From Mycolicibacterium wolinskyi (GTDB lineage: Bacteria; Actinomycetota; Actinomycetes; Mycobacteriales; Mycobacteriaceae): DNA of 64,000 bases. The stretch spans positions 496,001-560,000 of the forward strand of contig NZ_LQQA01000033.1 in NCBI RefSeq assembly GCF_002101965.1, written 5' to 3'. The position numbers were made by a program, and so were the translations under genes. Positions 62,400 through 64,000 of this stretch are shown here, piece after piece (the first letter of the stretch is position 1; each line of letters begins with the position of its first letter). A model generated the notes under the pieces. The model saw nothing but the letters and a program-made list of their open reading frames with translations, had not been told where the DNA came from and did not search any database.

Positions 62400-63193
62400 G
62401 CACGGCATCCAGCGGTCTCACTGCTTACGTAACGGATCAGGTGAGGCCGGGTCTGGAAGCCGTCGGCGGCTTCGTTCGGATGTGCGTTCTAACCGCGAGG
62501 GCTCTATCGCGTCCATTCCAATGGCGCGAGTTCATCCTCCAGAGTTGGTTCCTTATGCGTGTGGCGTTCCTGCCCACCATCGCGGTCGCGATCCCGCTGA
62601 CCGTGCTCATCATCTTCACGCTCAACATCCTGCTCGCCGAGTTCGGTGCCGCGGACGTCTCCGGGGCCGGCGCGGCGCTCGGCGCCGTTACTCAGCTCGG
62701 CCCGTTGGTGACAGTGCTGGTGGTCGCGGGCGCGGGATCGACGGCCATCTGCGCCGACATCGGTGCCCGGACGATTCGCGAGGAGATCGACGCCCTCGAG
62801 GTGCTGGGGATCGACCCGATCCACCGGCTGGTGGCGCCGCGAGTCGTCGCCTCCACGTTCGTGGCCTTCCTACTCAATGGCGCGGTCATCACCATCGGCT
62901 TGGTCGGCGGGTTCATCTTTGGCGTGTACATCCAGAACATTTCCGCCGGCGCATACGTGTCGACGCTGACGCTGGTGACCGGGTTGCCCGAGGTGCTCAT
63001 CTCGGTTGTCAAGGCACTCGCGTTCGGTTTGATAGCCGGGTTGATCGGCTGCTATCGAGGTCTCACGGTGTCCGGCGGCGCCAAGGGCGTCGGAACTGGC
63101 GTGAACGAGACGCTGGTGCTCTGCGTGATCGCACTGTTCGCCGTCAACGTTGTGATGACCACGATCGGCGTCCGCTTCGGAACGGGGCGCTGA
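62396..63193 (+). CDS. Mce-associated ABC transporter permease YrbEA/MlaE type
   Basis: About 265 residues from GTG at 62396. It is an MlaE-family permease of a mycobacterial Mce lipid importer. Conserved blocks: PFQWREFILQSWFLMRVAFL, TQLGPLVTVLVVAGAGSTAI, DIGARTIREEIDALEVLGID, and GLIGCYRGLTVSGGAKGVGT, with about five membrane helices. It forms the permease dimer with the next gene and would be followed by mceA-F outside the window. Which of the mce loci (mce1-4 or other) cannot be told from the permeases alone. Confidence 0.92.
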   Translation: MSTASSGLTAYVTDQVRPGLEAVGGFVRMCVLTARALSRPFQWREFILQSWFLMRVAFLPTIAVAIPLTVLIIFTLNILLAEFGAADVSGAGAALGAVTQLGPLVTVLVVAGAGSTAICADIGARTIREEIDALEVLGIDPIHRLVAPRVVASTFVAFLLNGAVITIGLVGGFIFGVYIQNISAGAYVSTLTLVTGLPEVLISVVKALAFGLIAGLIGCYRGLTVSGGAKGVGTGVNETLVLCVIALFAVNVVMTTIGVRFGTGR

Positions 63194-63194
63194 T

Positions 63195-64000
63195 ATGGCG
63201 ACAAAGCCGGGTACCGGCACGGTTCTCCGGCAACGCTTTCCGCGGGGCTATGCCCGCGGGGAGCGCCTCGTCGGCGCCCCCGCGCGCGGTTTGGACAGCG
63301 TGGGTCACGTCGCGTGGTTCGTGGTTACCGCGATCGGGTCGATCGGTCACGCGCTGCGTTTCTACCGCAAGGAGGTGCTGCGCCTGATCGCCGAGATCGG
63401 TATGGGCACCGGGGCGATGGCGGTCATCGGTGGCACCGTCGCGATCGTCGGCTTCGTCACGCTCTCGGGCGGTTCACTGATCGCGATCCAGGGCTTCTCC
63501 TCCCTGGGCAACATCGGTGTGGAGGCGTTCACGGGCTTCTTCGCCGCCCTGGTCAACGTGCGCATCGCGGCACCCGTGGTGGCCGGTGTGGCGCTGGCGG
63601 CGACGGTCGGCGCGGGTGCGACGGCCGAGCTGGGCGCCATGCGCATCAGCGAGGAGATTGACGCCCTCGAGGTGATGGGGATCAAGTCGATCTCGTATCT
63701 GGTGTCGACGCGCATCGTGGCCGGGTTCATCGTGATCATTCCGCTTTATGCGATGGCGATCATCATGAGCTTCCTGTCCGCGCAGGTCACCACGACGTTG
63801 TTCTACGGTCAGTCGATCGGCACCTACGATCACTACTTCCGGACGTTCCTGCGGCCCGACGACGTGGCCTGGTCGTTCGTGCAGGCGATCATTATCTCGC
63901 TGATCATCATGCTGAACCACTGCTACTACGGCTTCTTCGCCAGCGGCGGTCCGGTGGGCGTCGGTGAGGCCGTCGGCCGGTCGATGCGGGCATCGCTGAT
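63195..64000 (+). CDS. Mce-associated ABC transporter permease YrbEB/MlaE type (cut by window edge)
   Basis: Starts ATG at 63195, one base after the yrbEA stop, and runs open to the window end (268 codons, only the C-terminal end missing). MlaE-family blocks: RLIAEIGMGTGAMAVIGGTV, GFVTLSGGSLIAIQGFSSLG, LGAMRISEEIDALEVMGIKS, and FYGQSIGTYDHYFRTFLRPD. It is the second permease of the Mce lipid import complex. Confidence 0.92.
   Translation, partial: MATKPGTGTVLRQRFPRGYARGERLVGAPARGLDSVGHVAWFVVTAIGSIGHALRFYRKEVLRLIAEIGMGTGAMAVIGGTVAIVGFVTLSGGSLIAIQGFSSLGNIGVEAFTGFFAALVNVRIAAPVVAGVALAATVGAGATAELGAMRISEEIDALEVMGIKSISYLVSTRIVAGFIVIIPLYAMAIIMSFLSAQVTTTLFYGQSIGTYDHYFRTFLRPDDVAWSFVQAIIISLIIMLNHCYYGFFASGGPVGVGEAVGRSMRASL

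Noticed and set aside
1..64000. CRISPR arrays, tRNA/rRNA genes, riboswitches
   Set aside because: Searched by eye for short phased repeats, cloverleaf ends and known leader motifs; none found. A covariance-model scan was not possible.

Overview
The window is GC-rich actinobacterial DNA, most likely from a rapidly growing environmental Mycobacterium (Mycolicibacterium). Supporting signs are the paired YrbE permeases of a mycobacterial Mce operon at the right edge, many FadD/FadE/MaoC/thiolase lipid-catabolism genes, several TetR regulators, F420-type enzymes, frequent GTG starts with ATGA/GTGA overlaps, and a decayed FadE5-like gene.

Left part (1-22.3 kb). A DcuS/CitA-type sensor kinase, cut by the window edge, is divergent from a tctCBA tripartite tricarboxylate transporter and a universal stress protein. 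A nitrogen block follows: a small unknown gene plus nirB-nirD (assimilatory nitrite reductase), divergent from a 1345-residue fused nitrate reductase with its own flavodoxin/FAD/NADPH module. The shared upstream region carries an 11-bp-phased array resembling GlnR boxes. A large LuxR (LAL) regulator converges on it. Next come a heme pair (catalase-like protein plus fatty-acid alpha-dioxygenase/cyclooxygenase-type peroxidase), a 35-residue membrane peptide, and a two-gene unit of a subtilase with an Mrr_N-like N-terminus and an alpha/beta hydrolase.

Middle (22.5-34.5 kb). A catabolic cluster lies between two diverged direct repeats (22528 and 34466): MFS exporter, FAD monooxygenase, three alpha/beta hydrolases, amidohydrolase, NodB-type deacetylase, FAH-family hydrolase, a membrane protein and a DoxX-like protein. 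Two TetR regulators have recognisable palindromic operators. The right end is decaying (frameshifted DoxX, wrecked acyl-CoA dehydrogenase, transposase remnant).

Right part (34.5-60.2 kb). Lipid or isoprenoid catabolism: a CMD-like protein, alcohol dehydrogenase, thiolase-like protein, thioesterase, hydrolase and TetRs; then ferredoxin, CYP153-type P450 and ferredoxin reductase with a divergent AraC regulator. A tightly overlapping ten-gene operon follows (thiolase/aldolase, DUF35, LLM oxidoreductase, four MaoC-fold proteins, enoyl-CoA hydratase, TIGR03084 protein, AtuA). It converges with a TetR gene and a four-gene operon encoding a biotin-dependent acyl-CoA carboxylase, an acyl-CoA dehydrogenase and an acyl-CoA synthetase. 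Together these suggest terminal oxidation, CoA activation, carboxylation and aldol-type cleavage of a branched or isoprenoid chain, comparable with the Pseudomonas Atu/Liu pathways. This is an inference.

Right edge (60.3-64 kb). A truncated transposase, then a 1.6-kb IS630-type element with perfect 30-bp terminal inverted repeats, a frameshifted transposase and a broken antisense passenger gene. After it starts an Mce-type operon (yrbEA, yrbEB), which runs off the window. No tRNA, rRNA, CRISPR array or riboswitch was recognised.
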